From CAZZDK01 sp964652235 (GTDB lineage: Bacteria > Pseudomonadota > Alphaproteobacteria > UBA9219), in the NCBI GenBank assembly GCA_964652235.1, contig CAZZDK010000006.1, positions 37,297 to 101,296 of the forward strand: DNA of 64,000 bases, in the 5' to 3' direction. Below the pieces are notes generated by a model. The model was not told where the DNA came from. It made no database searches and saw only the letters and a program-made list of their open reading frames with translations. This document shows, piece by piece, positions 51,274 to 58,536 of this stretch. The position numbers were made by a program, and so were the translations under genes. Position 1 is the first letter of the stretch. Each line of letters starts with the position of its first letter.

Positions 51274-51789
51274 ATGGCGCGGAACATCGAGATCAAGGCG
51301 AGGATCGAAAGCGTGGAGGCTCTTTTGCCCAAGGTGAAAGCGCTGGCGGACCGGGGGCCGGAAGAGAAGGATCAGGACGACACTTTTTTCCTTTGTCCGA
51401 ATGGGCGGCTCAAATTGCGGACGCTTTCCTCACAGGAAGGGCAGCTTGTTTTCTATAAAAGGCCGGACCAAAAGGGGCCGAAAGAGTGCTTTTACCTGGT
51501 CTCGGAAACGCGCGAGCCGGACCTGTTGCGCGAGATTCTTCTTCAAGCCTACGGGGCTTGCGGGCGCGTGCGAAAGCATCGCACGAGCTTCATGGCCGGA
51601 CGCACGCGCGTTTATCTTGATCGCGTCGAGGGACTTGGCGATTTTCTGGAACTGGAAGTCATGCTCAGGGAAGCCGAAGCGGCGGAAGACGGCGTCGCGG
51701 AAGCCTACAATCTGCTCGCGCGGCTTGGCGTCGATTCCGCACGACTCATCGACGTGGCCTATGTCGATCTTCTGAAAAAGAGCGCGTAG
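51274..51789 (+). CDS. CYTH-domain protein (class IV adenylate cyclase-like)
   Basis: A 171-residue CYTH enzyme, a family that hydrolyses triphosphate substrates or cyclises ATP. The N-terminal NIEIKARIESVEALLPKVKA holds the ExExK-type motif (here EIKAR, with the first Glu position occupied by N/I), followed by RLKLRTLSSQEGQLVFYKRP and a late VYLDRVEGLGDFLELEVML, matching CyaB-type proteins. Triphosphatase versus cyclase activity cannot be decided. AAGGAGG ribosome site precedes the ATG. It is transcribed alone. Confidence 0.85.
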   Translation: MARNIEIKARIESVEALLPKVKALADRGPEEKDQDDTFFLCPNGRLKLRTLSSQEGQLVFYKRPDQKGPKECFYLVSETREPDLLREILLQAYGACGRVRKHRTSFMAGRTRVYLDRVEGLGDFLELEVMLREAEAAEDGVAEAYNLLARLGVDSARLIDVAYVDLLKKSA

Positions 51790-51921
51790 AATCTTTCGGC
51801 GCGCGTTTTGGAATCATCTCGCGCGATTCTTTTTTATCGCTTCGGGGAGACAAATCGCGTCCGAAGGGGTATGATTTGACCCTCCGCAAGGCCCCTTGAA
51901 AAATTTTATGGGAAGTGTGGC

Positions 51922-52533
51922 ATGGATGTAACTCTCGCCTCTAAGGACGATTTTGACGGTCGCCGCGTCGGGCTGCTTGGCGGCTCGTTCAACCCCGCGC
52001 ACGCGGCGCATCTTGAGATTTCTCTCTTCGCGCTTTCGCGTCTCAAACTCGATTATGTCTGGTGGCTCGTTTCGCCGGGCAATCCTCTCAAGAAAAACCA
52101 AGAAATGCTTGGGTTTTCGCAGCGTTTCGAAAAAGCGCGCGCGCTGGCGAACGCGCACGAAAAAATTGTCGTCACGGGAATCGAAAACGAACTTCAAACG
52201 CGCTACACGATCGACACGTTGCGCGCGCTCAAGACTCGTTTTCCGAAGGCGCGTTTCGTCTGGCTGATGGGCGAGGACAACCTGCCTTCTTTCCATCTTT
52301 GGCGGTCGTGGGAGGACATCGTGCGCACAGTCCCGATTGCGATTTTCAAAAGATCGGGTTATCTTGATTCGCATGAGCGAGGCGAAGTGGCCGCGAAGTT
52401 CGCGGCAGCGGAGTTACCGCTCACGGCGGCCGAGGATCTGGCCGTCTCCAGTCCTCCCGCCTGGGTGGTTCTGGACAATAAGCCTAATCCCCTGTCTGCG
52501 ACGCAGATCAGGCAACAAAGCCAACCTACCTGA
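51922..52533 (+). CDS. nadD: Nicotinate-nucleotide adenylyltransferase
   Basis: Adenylates nicotinate mononucleotide in NAD synthesis. GLLGGSFNPAHAAHLEISLFAL is the nucleotidyltransferase opening (the HxGH-type motif appears as AHAAH), WWLVSPGNPLKK follows, then FVWLMGEDNLPSFHLWRSWEDI and the C-terminal NPLSATQIRQQ, where the S/T-x2-R/IR element binds ATP. Length 203 is typical. Head of the conserved nadD-rsfS-rlmH-gpmI-envC group, here with a small lysine-rich gene inserted after it. Confidence 0.94.
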   Translation: MDVTLASKDDFDGRRVGLLGGSFNPAHAAHLEISLFALSRLKLDYVWWLVSPGNPLKKNQEMLGFSQRFEKARALANAHEKIVVTGIENELQTRYTIDTLRALKTRFPKARFVWLMGEDNLPSFHLWRSWEDIVRTVPIAIFKRSGYLDSHERGEVAAKFAAAELPLTAAEDLAVSSPPAWVVLDNKPNPLSATQIRQQSQPT

Positions 52534-52548
52534 AAAGGAGCTTTCACC

Positions 52549-52650
52549 ATGGTTGTTAAGAAAAAAGCCGCCAAGAAGCCGGCGAAGAAGGCCGTGAAAA
52601 AGGCCGTCAAGAAGCCCGCCAAGAAGAAGGTTGCCAAGAAGAAGAAGTAA
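52549..52650 (+). CDS. Lysine-rich histone-like protein, 33 aa
   Basis: Reads MVVKKKAAKKPAKKAVKKAV and then KKPAKKKVAKKKK: 18 or more lysines with Ala, Val and Pro spacers, the repeating AKKPAKK pattern of histone H1 tails and bacterial AlgP/HC1-type tails. An AAAAGGAGC ribosome site sits 8 bases before the ATG, and the gene is followed by a hairpin. It lies between nadD and rsfS, whose own N-terminus has similar lysine-rich sequence. I infer a nucleic-acid-binding (DNA or ribosome) mini-protein. Being so short and low-complexity, it could be mistaken for noise, but codons, start and RBS are good. Confidence 0.75.
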   Translation: MVVKKKAAKKPAKKAVKKAVKKPAKKKVAKKKK

Positions 52651-52665
52651 CCTCTTTGCTCTATC

Positions 52666-52693
52666 TGCCCCACCTGCGATTGCGGGTGGGGCA
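52666..52693 (+). terminator. Hairpin after the lysine-rich gene, possible terminator or attenuator
   Basis: TGCCCCACC pairs perfectly with GGTGGGGCA around TGCGATTGCG. A TTTTT run follows only 16 bases later, so it is a weak terminator or a processing structure. Confidence 0.45.
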
Positions 52694-52760
52694 ATAGGGC
52701 GAAGGGCCGTTTTTGAGAAAGTCATTTTTTGAATCATAGGGCGCAGAAGCGGAGAAAGGC

Positions 52761-53237
52761 ATGATTGCCAAACCCAAAAGCAAAAAGCCCCCCTTAAAGA
52801 CCAAAACACCGTCGCCAAAGGCGAAAAAGCCCGTCGTTTCCAAAAAGACGAAACCCGCTTCTAAAGCGGCCCCTAAAGCCAAAGCCGCCTCTAAGGCCCT
52901 GCCTGAACTTTTGCGGGACGCCGCGCTTAAGATTCTCGACGAGCGCCAAGGCGAGGACATCGCGACTTTCGACCTTAAGGGGCGCAGCGCCATCGCGGAT
53001 TATGTGATCGTGGCCTCGGGCCGTTCGAGCCGCCAGCTTGTCGCCATCGCGGATTATCTTCGGCAGGCTTTTTCAAAGGCCGGGATTTCGCGCGTGCGGG
53101 TAGAGGGCCTTGCCCAGGCCGATTGGGTTCTGATCGACGCCGGGGACGTTCTGGTCCATCTCTTCCGTTCCGAAGTGCGCGATTACTACCAAATCGAAGA
53201 GATATGGGCCGCTTCCAGCCCGATTCGCCGGAAGTGA
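52761..53237 (+). CDS. rsfS: Ribosome silencing factor RsfS with lysine-rich N-terminal extension
   Basis: Binds ribosomal protein uL14 and blocks subunit joining in starvation. The core domain is residues 46-155: LPELLRDAALKILDERQGEDI, SAIADYVIVASGRSSRQLVAIADYL, ADWVLIDAGDVLVHLFRSEVRDYYQIEEIW. The first 45 residues are an added Lys/Pro/Ala/Ser tail (KPKSKKPPLKTKTPSPKAKK). Most RsfS proteins are about 110-120 residues, so this extension is unusual. It may enhance rRNA contact. rlmH follows about 170 bases later. Confidence 0.94.
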   Translation: MIAKPKSKKPPLKTKTPSPKAKKPVVSKKTKPASKAAPKAKAASKALPELLRDAALKILDERQGEDIATFDLKGRSAIADYVIVASGRSSRQLVAIADYLRQAFSKAGISRVRVEGLAQADWVLIDAGDVLVHLFRSEVRDYYQIEEIWAASSPIRRK

Positions 53238-53287
53238 CGCGACGGATATATAAAGCAAACCGGTTGGGTCACGAGCGGTTGCGAGGA

Positions 53288-53353
53288 GCCTTTCTCTCGC
53301 CGGACGGGAGGAGCCGTTTCCGAGCAAAGGCCTCTGTCCGGCAAGAGAAAGGC
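53288..53353. repeat. Long inverted repeat between rsfS and rlmH
   Basis: GCCTTTCTCTCGCCGGAC at 53288-53305 and GTCCGGCAAGAGAAAGGC at 53336-53353 match as an inverted repeat at 17 of 18 positions, with a 30-base loop. There is no T run after it, so it is more likely a structured RNA or repeat than a terminator. Confidence 0.7.
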
Positions 53354-53408
53354 GAGGCGCAGAGCGAGTGAAGCCAAGCAGCGTCGATACATTTGTGGGT
53401 CGTTTAAT

Positions 53409-53843
53409 ATGAAACTTTCCATCCTCGCCGTCGGCAAAGCGCGCGGCGCCCACGCCGAATTATGCGCCGAATACAAAAAGCGCCTGACGGGCGTGGTGGC
53501 GGTCAAGGAGATCGTCGCGCCGAACCGGAAAGCCGAAGGCGCGGCCCTGCTCGCGGCGATTCCGGCCAAGGCGCTCGTCGTTCTTCTGGACGAGCGCGGC
53601 AAAGACCTTTCCAGCCGCGAACTGGCCGATCAAATGAAGCGCTGGCAGGGGTCGGGCGCAAGCGACCTTGTTTTCGTGATCGGCGGGGCGGACGGCCTGA
53701 CGGACGAAGTGCTCTCGCGCGGCAATTTCACCCTCGGCCTGGGCCGCAAGACCTGGCCGCACAAGCTCGCGCGGATCATGCTGTTAGAGCAGCTTTACCG
53801 GGCGCAGCAGATCAATGCCGGGCATCCGTACCATCGGGATTAG
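53409..53843 (+). CDS. rlmH: 23S rRNA (pseudouridine1915-N3)-methyltransferase
   Basis: SPOUT-class methyltransferase that modifies position 1915 in helix 69 of 23S rRNA on the assembled ribosome. KLSILAVGKARGAHAELCAEY opens it, VVLLDERGKDLSSRELADQM and LVFVIGGADGLTDEVLSRG form the knotted SAM site, and LPHKLARIMLLEQLYRAQQI-type sequence ending GHPYHRD is the family C-terminus. Length 144 is typical. The neighbour rsfS also acts on ribosomes, as in other genomes. Confidence 0.96.
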   Translation: MKLSILAVGKARGAHAELCAEYKKRLTGVVAVKEIVAPNRKAEGAALLAAIPAKALVVLLDERGKDLSSRELADQMKRWQGSGASDLVFVIGGADGLTDEVLSRGNFTLGLGRKTWPHKLARIMLLEQLYRAQQINAGHPYHRD

Positions 53844-53907
53844 GGGGATGCTTCCGCTTCTGTTTTCGCGCAGCCTCGGATAGACTGGGGTTCGAGGGGG
53901 AATCAGT

Positions 53908-55440
53908 ATGTTCAAGTCTCGTCCGCGTCCCGTTGTCCTGTGCGTTCTTGATGGCTTTGGCCATCGCCCGCCCGCGCCGGACAACGCCGCGAGCGTCGCG
54001 GCGATGCCGGTCTGGCGGAAGCTTTGGGCGGAAAATCCCCATGCGCTTCTGGAGGCTTCGGGCGAGGCTGTCGGCCTGCCTGCGGGGCAGATCGGCAATT
54101 CCGAGGTCGGGCATATGAACCTCGGCGCGGGTCGGGTGGTGTATCAGGATTTGCCCCTGATCGACCGCGCCATCGCCAGCGGCGAGCTGGCGGCCAAGAA
54201 AGAGCTGGCGGAGTTTATCGCCAGGCTTCGCGCCAGCGGGGGGGCGTGCCACTTGATGGGGCTTGCTTCGCCGGGCGGCGTCCATTCGCATCAAAACCAT
54301 TTCGTGGCGCTGGCGCGGCTGCTTGCGGGCGCGGGCGTTCCCGTGGCCGTCCACGCCTTTCTCGACGGGCGCGACGTGCCGCCGCAAAGCGCGGCCGGGC
54401 AAATCGCCCAATTGGAAAAGGACCTGGCGGACCTGACGGGCGTTCGGCTGGCGACCGTCTGCGGGCGCTATTACGCGATGGACCGCGACAACAGGTGGGA
54501 GCGGGTCGAAAAAGCCTATCTTCTTCTGACCGAGGGGGAGGGCGCACCTGCTTCAAGCGCCGTGGAGGCCATCGAGGCGAGCTATGCGGGCGGCGTATCG
54601 GACGAATTCGTTCTTCCCGTGGCCCTGCAAGGCTATAAGGGCATGAAAGACGGCGACGGCGTTCTTTTCGTCAATTTCCGCGCCGACAGGGCGCGGCAGA
54701 TCCTGACGGCGCTGTTGGAGGCCGATTTTACGAAGTTTGCGCGCCGCAAAACGGTTCGGTTCGCCGCCGCGATGGGAATGGCGGAATATTCGGACCGGCT
54801 GAACGCGTTGATGACCACGCTTTTCCCGTCCAGAAGGATCGAAAACGGCCTGGGCGAGCTTGTGAGCCGGGCGGGGTTGAAACAACTTCGCATCGCAGAG
54901 ACGGAAAAATACCCTCACGTCACCTTTTTCTTCAACGGGGGAAGGGAAGAGCCTTATCCCGGCGAGGAGCGGATCATGGTGCCTTCGCCCAAGGTGGCGA
55001 CCTACGACCTTCAGCCCGAAATGTCGGCGCGGGAGGTCACGGATAAGGTCGTCGCGGCGATAGAGACCGGGACGTTCGATCTGATCGTCCTCAATTACGC
55101 TAATCCGGACATGGTGGGCCATACGGGGTCTTTGGTCGCCGCCGTCAAGGCGCTGGAGGTGCTGGATGAATGTTTGGGCCGTCTTCTGTCGGCTCTGGAC
55201 AAAGCGGGCGGCGCGATTCTCGTGACGGCGGATCACGGCAACTGCGAGGTCATGAACGATCCGGAAACGAACGGCCCTCACACGGCCCACACGCTTTCGA
55301 GGGTGCCGGTCGTCCTGAAGTGCGCGGGCGCCGCGCAGCTGCACGACGGGCGCCTGGCCGACGTGGCGCCTACGCTTTTGACGCTTTTGGGCCTGCCCAA
55401 ACCGACGGAAATGGACGGGGAGAGCTTGATCGGTGCGTAG
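53908..55440 (+). CDS. gpmI: 2,3-bisphosphoglycerate-independent phosphoglycerate mutase
   Basis: Interconverts 2- and 3-phosphoglycerate in glycolysis, with Mn2+. The nucleophile Ser65 is in QIGNSEVGHMNLGAGR. The metal-binding residues are seen in LCVLDGFGHR and in the C-terminal NYANPDMVGHTG and VTADHGNCEVM. Length 510 is normal. It overlaps the envC start by 8 bases. Confidence 0.97.
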   Translation: MFKSRPRPVVLCVLDGFGHRPPAPDNAASVAAMPVWRKLWAENPHALLEASGEAVGLPAGQIGNSEVGHMNLGAGRVVYQDLPLIDRAIASGELAAKKELAEFIARLRASGGACHLMGLASPGGVHSHQNHFVALARLLAGAGVPVAVHAFLDGRDVPPQSAAGQIAQLEKDLADLTGVRLATVCGRYYAMDRDNRWERVEKAYLLLTEGEGAPASSAVEAIEASYAGGVSDEFVLPVALQGYKGMKDGDGVLFVNFRADRARQILTALLEADFTKFARRKTVRFAAAMGMAEYSDRLNALMTTLFPSRRIENGLGELVSRAGLKQLRIAETEKYPHVTFFFNGGREEPYPGEERIMVPSPKVATYDLQPEMSAREVTDKVVAAIETGTFDLIVLNYANPDMVGHTGSLVAAVKALEVLDECLGRLLSALDKAGGAILVTADHGNCEVMNDPETNGPHTAHTLSRVPVVLKCAGAAQLHDGRLADVAPTLLTLLGLPKPTEMDGESLIGA

Positions 55441-56560
55441 AGGGATTCTTTTCATTGCGCTTGCGACGCTTTTTTGCGCGGGGTCGGCAGCTTTCGCTCA
55501 AAGCGCCGAGGAGCTGGCGCGAATCGAAGCGGCGGTTTCCAAGCAAAAAGCCTCGGCCGCGGAACTTGAGAAGAAAGAGAAAGAAACGAGCGAAGAGCTT
55601 GAGAGGCTTCGCGCGCGTCTGATTCAGGCGACCGAATCCCTCCAGCAGAAAGAGCAGGAGCAAAAAGACCTCGAAGCCAAGCTGAACGTTCTTGAAAAAG
55701 AAGTCGCGGCTAAGGAGGCCGTTTTAGAAACGTCGCGCGCCCGGCTGGCCGAGCTTACCAGCGCGCTTTTGCGGCTGGTGCGCCGCCCTCCCGCTTTCTT
55801 CCTTCTGTTCGAAGAGCGTTCCGGCGACCATGTGGACCGCGCGATCCTTCTTCGTTCCATGCTGCCGAAGCTGAGAGAAGAGACGAAGAAAATGGCCGAA
55901 GAAATTGGAAGTTATGACGAATTGCGCGCGAAAACCGCCGCGCAGAAACGGGTCGTCGTCGCCGCGCGGCAGAATCTGGAATGGCAGAGGCACAGCCTCG
56001 ATCAGATGATCGGCTCGCGCCAGGGCCTTTTGGAAAAGACCGTCGCGGAAAAACAGGCCATCGCTCAGCAGCTTCAGTCCCTGGCCAGCGAGGCGAAGGA
56101 TTTGCGGCAATTGATGGAAAAAGTCAGCGATCCATCCTGGGGCAACACGATCGGCAAGGGGCGCTCGACGCAGGCGCTTACGATGCGGCCCGGCCTTCGT
56201 ATGCCCGTCGTGGGCGAGGTCGTCCGCGATTACGGGGCCAAGGACGAGTTCGGCGTCTCAAGCGAGGGAATCTCGGTCATGGCCGCGCCGGGCAGTCTGG
56301 TCGTCGCGCCGCAAAGCGGCAAGGTCGTTTTTATCGGGCCGTTCAAGGGGTACGGGCAGATCGTCATCCTTCAGCACCCCAAGGGCTATCACAGCTTTCT
56401 GGCCGGGTTCGGGCGGATCGACGCCGATATGGGCCAGAACGTCGAGGCGGGCGAGCCGCTCGGCGCCGTCGTCTCGCAGGGCAAGCCGGAGCTTTATTTC
56501 GAATGGCGCAAAGGCAGCGATCCCGTGGACCCGACGGCCAGCGGGCTGAAGAAGAGGTAG
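55433..56560 (+). CDS. envC: EnvC-like murein hydrolase activator (degenerate LytM)
   Basis: Periplasmic septal protein that activates cell-wall amidases. Signal peptide (FIALATLFCAGSAAFA), then long coiled coil from about residue 25 to 235 rich in Glu/Lys/Gln, then a LytM/M23 domain (MPVVGEVVRDYG, MAAPGSLVVAPQSGKVVFIG, YGQIVILQHPKGYHSFLAGF). The zinc-binding His-x3-Asp and the C-terminal H-x-H (here PELYFEWR) are missing, which is expected for activators of the EnvC type rather than true peptidases. GTG start at 55433 overlaps gpmI. Confidence 0.9.
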   Translation: MRRGILFIALATLFCAGSAAFAQSAEELARIEAAVSKQKASAAELEKKEKETSEELERLRARLIQATESLQQKEQEQKDLEAKLNVLEKEVAAKEAVLETSRARLAELTSALLRLVRRPPAFFLLFEERSGDHVDRAILLRSMLPKLREETKKMAEEIGSYDELRAKTAAQKRVVVAARQNLEWQRHSLDQMIGSRQGLLEKTVAEKQAIAQQLQSLASEAKDLRQLMEKVSDPSWGNTIGKGRSTQALTMRPGLRMPVVGEVVRDYGAKDEFGVSSEGISVMAAPGSLVVAPQSGKVVFIGPFKGYGQIVILQHPKGYHSFLAGFGRIDADMGQNVEAGEPLGAVVSQGKPELYFEWRKGSDPVDPTASGLKKR

Positions 56561-56597
56561 GAGAAAGCGTCTCTTGCGAGGAACCGCGCTTTCTTCT

Positions 56598-56698
56598 CGT
56601 CATCGCGAGGGCTGAAAGCCCGAAGCAATCCAGAGTCGTTAAGAGCGGTCTGCGGGCGGTCCTGGATTGCTTCGGTTCTTCGAGCCTCGCAATGATGA
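56598..56698. repeat. Family C palindromic element (copy C1)
   Basis: CGTCATCGCGAGGGCTGAAA and GAAGCAATCCAG at the left pair with CTGGATTGCTTC and CCTCGCAATGATGA at the right. This is the widespread ATTGCGAG/CAATCCAG palindrome of many proteobacteria. It lies between envC and the convergent kdsD-like gene. Confidence 0.85.
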
Positions 56699-56704
56699 GG
56701 CTTC

Positions 56705-57667
56705 CTACCCCACGCCCGCGCGCAGCAGATCGTGCAGGTGCAGGATGCCGACCGGTTTTTGATCTTCGTCCACGATAAAGACCTGGGTGCGCTTGGTCTC
56801 GTTCATGATCCGCAGCGCCTCTGCCGCCAAAAGCTTCGGCTCCATAATCATGGGGTTCTTTGTCATGACCTCCTGCGCCTGAAGGCGGATGAAGCCGTCT
56901 TTCATATGGCGGCGCAAATCGCCGTCGGTGATGATTCCGACGAGCTGGCCGCCCGCGTCCACGATTCCCGCGCAGCCGAATCCCTTTTCCGACATGACAA
57001 CCAGAACGTGCGCCATAGCGTCTTCCGGCGCGGCGAGCGGAAGCGCGTCCCCTTTGTGCATAAGATCGCCCACGCGCAAAAGGCTTTTGCCCAGCTTGCC
57101 GCCCGGGTGAAAATTGCGGTAATCGTCCGCCGTAAAGCCCTTATATTCCAGCGCCGCCACGGCCAGCGCGTCGCCGAGCGCGAGCGTCATGGTGGTGGAG
57201 GTGGTGGGGGCGAGGCCGAGCGCGCCGACTTCAGGTTCCTGCGGCAGAAGGAGGAGAATATCGCCCGCCAGCGCCAGCGCGCTTCTTTCGCGGCTCGTGA
57301 CCGCGATCAGCGGGATCGAAAAACGGCGGGTATAACGGACGATATCGGCCAGTTCGGCGGATTCGCCGCTGTTCGAGATGGCGATCACGACGTCTTCCTT
57401 TGTGACCATGCCCAGATCGCCGTGGCTGGCCTCGCCGGGATGGACGAAAAAGGCGGGCGTTCCCGTGGAAGACAGCGTAGCCGCGATTTTCCGGGCGATA
57501 TGCCCGCTTTTGCCCATGCCGGTGACGATGACGCGGCCCTTACAGGCGACGATCCGATGGACGGCCCGGACGAAATCGCCGTTCAGCGTCTTGGCCTGCC
57601 CAAGAAGGGCCGCGCCTTCGGCCTCGAAAACCTTTCGGCCTGAGGCCAGAATCGCATCGTCGTTCAT
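56705..57667 (-). CDS. kdsD: Arabinose-5-phosphate isomerase (KpsF/GutQ/KdsD family)
   Basis: Converts ribulose 5-phosphate to arabinose 5-phosphate for Kdo in lipopolysaccharide. Residues 1-185 form the SIS domain, with RVIVTGMGKSGHIARKIAAT, SSTGTPAFFVHPGEASHGDLGM and LAPTTSTTMTLALGDALAVA. Two CBS domains follow (MAHVLVVMSEKGFGCAGIVD; MTKNPMIMEPKLLAAEALRIMNETKRTQVFIVD). Full length (320) with all family motifs. Kdo synthesis fits a lipopolysaccharide-bearing outer membrane. It is convergent with envC across the C1 repeat. Confidence 0.93.
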   Translation of the reverse strand: MNDDAILASGRKVFEAEGAALLGQAKTLNGDFVRAVHRIVACKGRVIVTGMGKSGHIARKIAATLSSTGTPAFFVHPGEASHGDLGMVTKEDVVIAISNSGESAELADIVRYTRRFSIPLIAVTSRERSALALAGDILLLLPQEPEVGALGLAPTTSTTMTLALGDALAVAALEYKGFTADDYRNFHPGGKLGKSLLRVGDLMHKGDALPLAAPEDAMAHVLVVMSEKGFGCAGIVDAGGQLVGIITDGDLRRHMKDGFIRLQAQEVMTKNPMIMEPKLLAAEALRIMNETKRTQVFIVDEDQKPVGILHLHDLLRAGVG

Positions 57668-57714
57668 GGTTTTTCCGTCCCGAAAGAGAACGGAGACGTT
57701 TTAGAGCTTTTACT

Positions 57715-58203
57715 TTACGAGGACAAGGTGCCCGTTGAGGCGGGCCTTAACCATAATTGGAGCCGCGCATAGTCGGCGCTGATGGTAATGCGGTGGACCA
57801 GCCGCAAAAGAATGGGAAAACCGAGGCCGCCGGGCAAGTCTTCCGTGCATTCCCTGATGTTGCCGGTTCTGGCCAGGGACAAAATGACGGCGATCCGGCC
57901 CATCATAGGCGGTATCTGGAAAAAGGAGAGCAGAAGCACGCCGCGGCGTTTGCGGGCGTGAAAGCCCAGCGCCTCGGCCTGGCCGTGCAGAACGGCGTTG
58001 GCCGTGCATTCCGCGAGGATCAGGAAAAGATCGGATTCTTCGATGTAGCCCTTGGGAAAGGAAACCAGTATCCTCTCGATGGTGCTGGGATCCCAAAGGG
58101 CCTGCCGGTCCATAAGCGCCGCATACAAATTGTCCGGGTGCGAGAGAGCCTTTTCCGCCACCTGAGCTTGCTCGTATTTCAGAAGGCCGAATCTTTCAAT
58201 CAT
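57715..58203 (-). CDS. RsbW-like histidine-kinase-fold ATP-binding protein
   Basis: A 162-residue GHKL ATPase-fold protein of the anti-sigma/serine kinase type. The N-box is LILAECTANAVLHGQAEALG (Glu and Asn for Mg-ATP), the G-box GGLGFPILLRLVHRITIS. An N-terminal 45-residue region precedes it. With the STAS and PP2C genes immediately upstream on the same strand it makes a partner-switching set: kinase, antagonist, phosphatase. What it controls (sigma factor or another partner) is not visible in the window. Confidence 0.82.
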   Translation of the reverse strand: MIERFGLLKYEQAQVAEKALSHPDNLYAALMDRQALWDPSTIERILVSFPKGYIEESDLFLILAECTANAVLHGQAEALGFHARKRRGVLLLSFFQIPPMMGRIAVILSLARTGNIRECTEDLPGGLGFPILLRLVHRITISADYARLQLWLRPASTGTLSS

Positions 58204-58215
58204 CTTCGCTTGTCC

Positions 58216-58533
58216 TTAGGGTCGTATTTCCGCGATCCTGCTCAGCTCCACGATGTCGAAAAGCTTGCAGATGTCCTTGTTGGGTTTTTCAATGATAAAC
58301 GTCGCCTTCTTTTCCTTGACCCTGCGCAGGATGCGGATGAGAACGCCGAGCCAATGGCTGTCCATGCGTAAAACCTCTTCGAAATTCATGCGAACGGCGG
58401 TGACTTCGCCCGCATCGACGAGGGTGGTGATCTGATAGACGAGCTGTTCGCCCTCCTTATGCTGGTGAAAGGTCAGAACCCCGGAAATGTAAATGGCCAG
58501 ATCCGAACCCTCGCGTCGAAACTTGAAAGCCAT
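58216..58533 (-). CDS. STAS-domain anti-anti-sigma-like protein
   Basis: A 105-residue STAS protein: GSDLAIYISGVLTFHQHKEGEQ, then VTAVRMNFEEVLRMDSHWLGVLIRILRRVKEKKATFIIEKPN. In SpoIIAA/RsbV the phosphorylated serine is the second one of the DSSG loop; here the loop is DSHW, with His at that place, so serine phosphorylation at the usual site may not occur. It is 12 bases from the RsbW-like gene and 3 from the PP2C gene. Confidence 0.85.
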   Translation of the reverse strand: MAFKFRREGSDLAIYISGVLTFHQHKEGEQLVYQITTLVDAGEVTAVRMNFEEVLRMDSHWLGVLIRILRRVKEKKATFIIEKPNKDICKLFDIVELSRIAEIRP

Positions 58534-58536
58534 GAC

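Noticed and set aside
52359..52694. Phe-rich minus-strand ORF opposite the lysine-rich gene
   Set aside because: AAG codons read backwards as CTT/TTC give the apparent Phe/Leu-rich protein; no ribosome site and no homology, whereas the plus-strand reading has a good start context.
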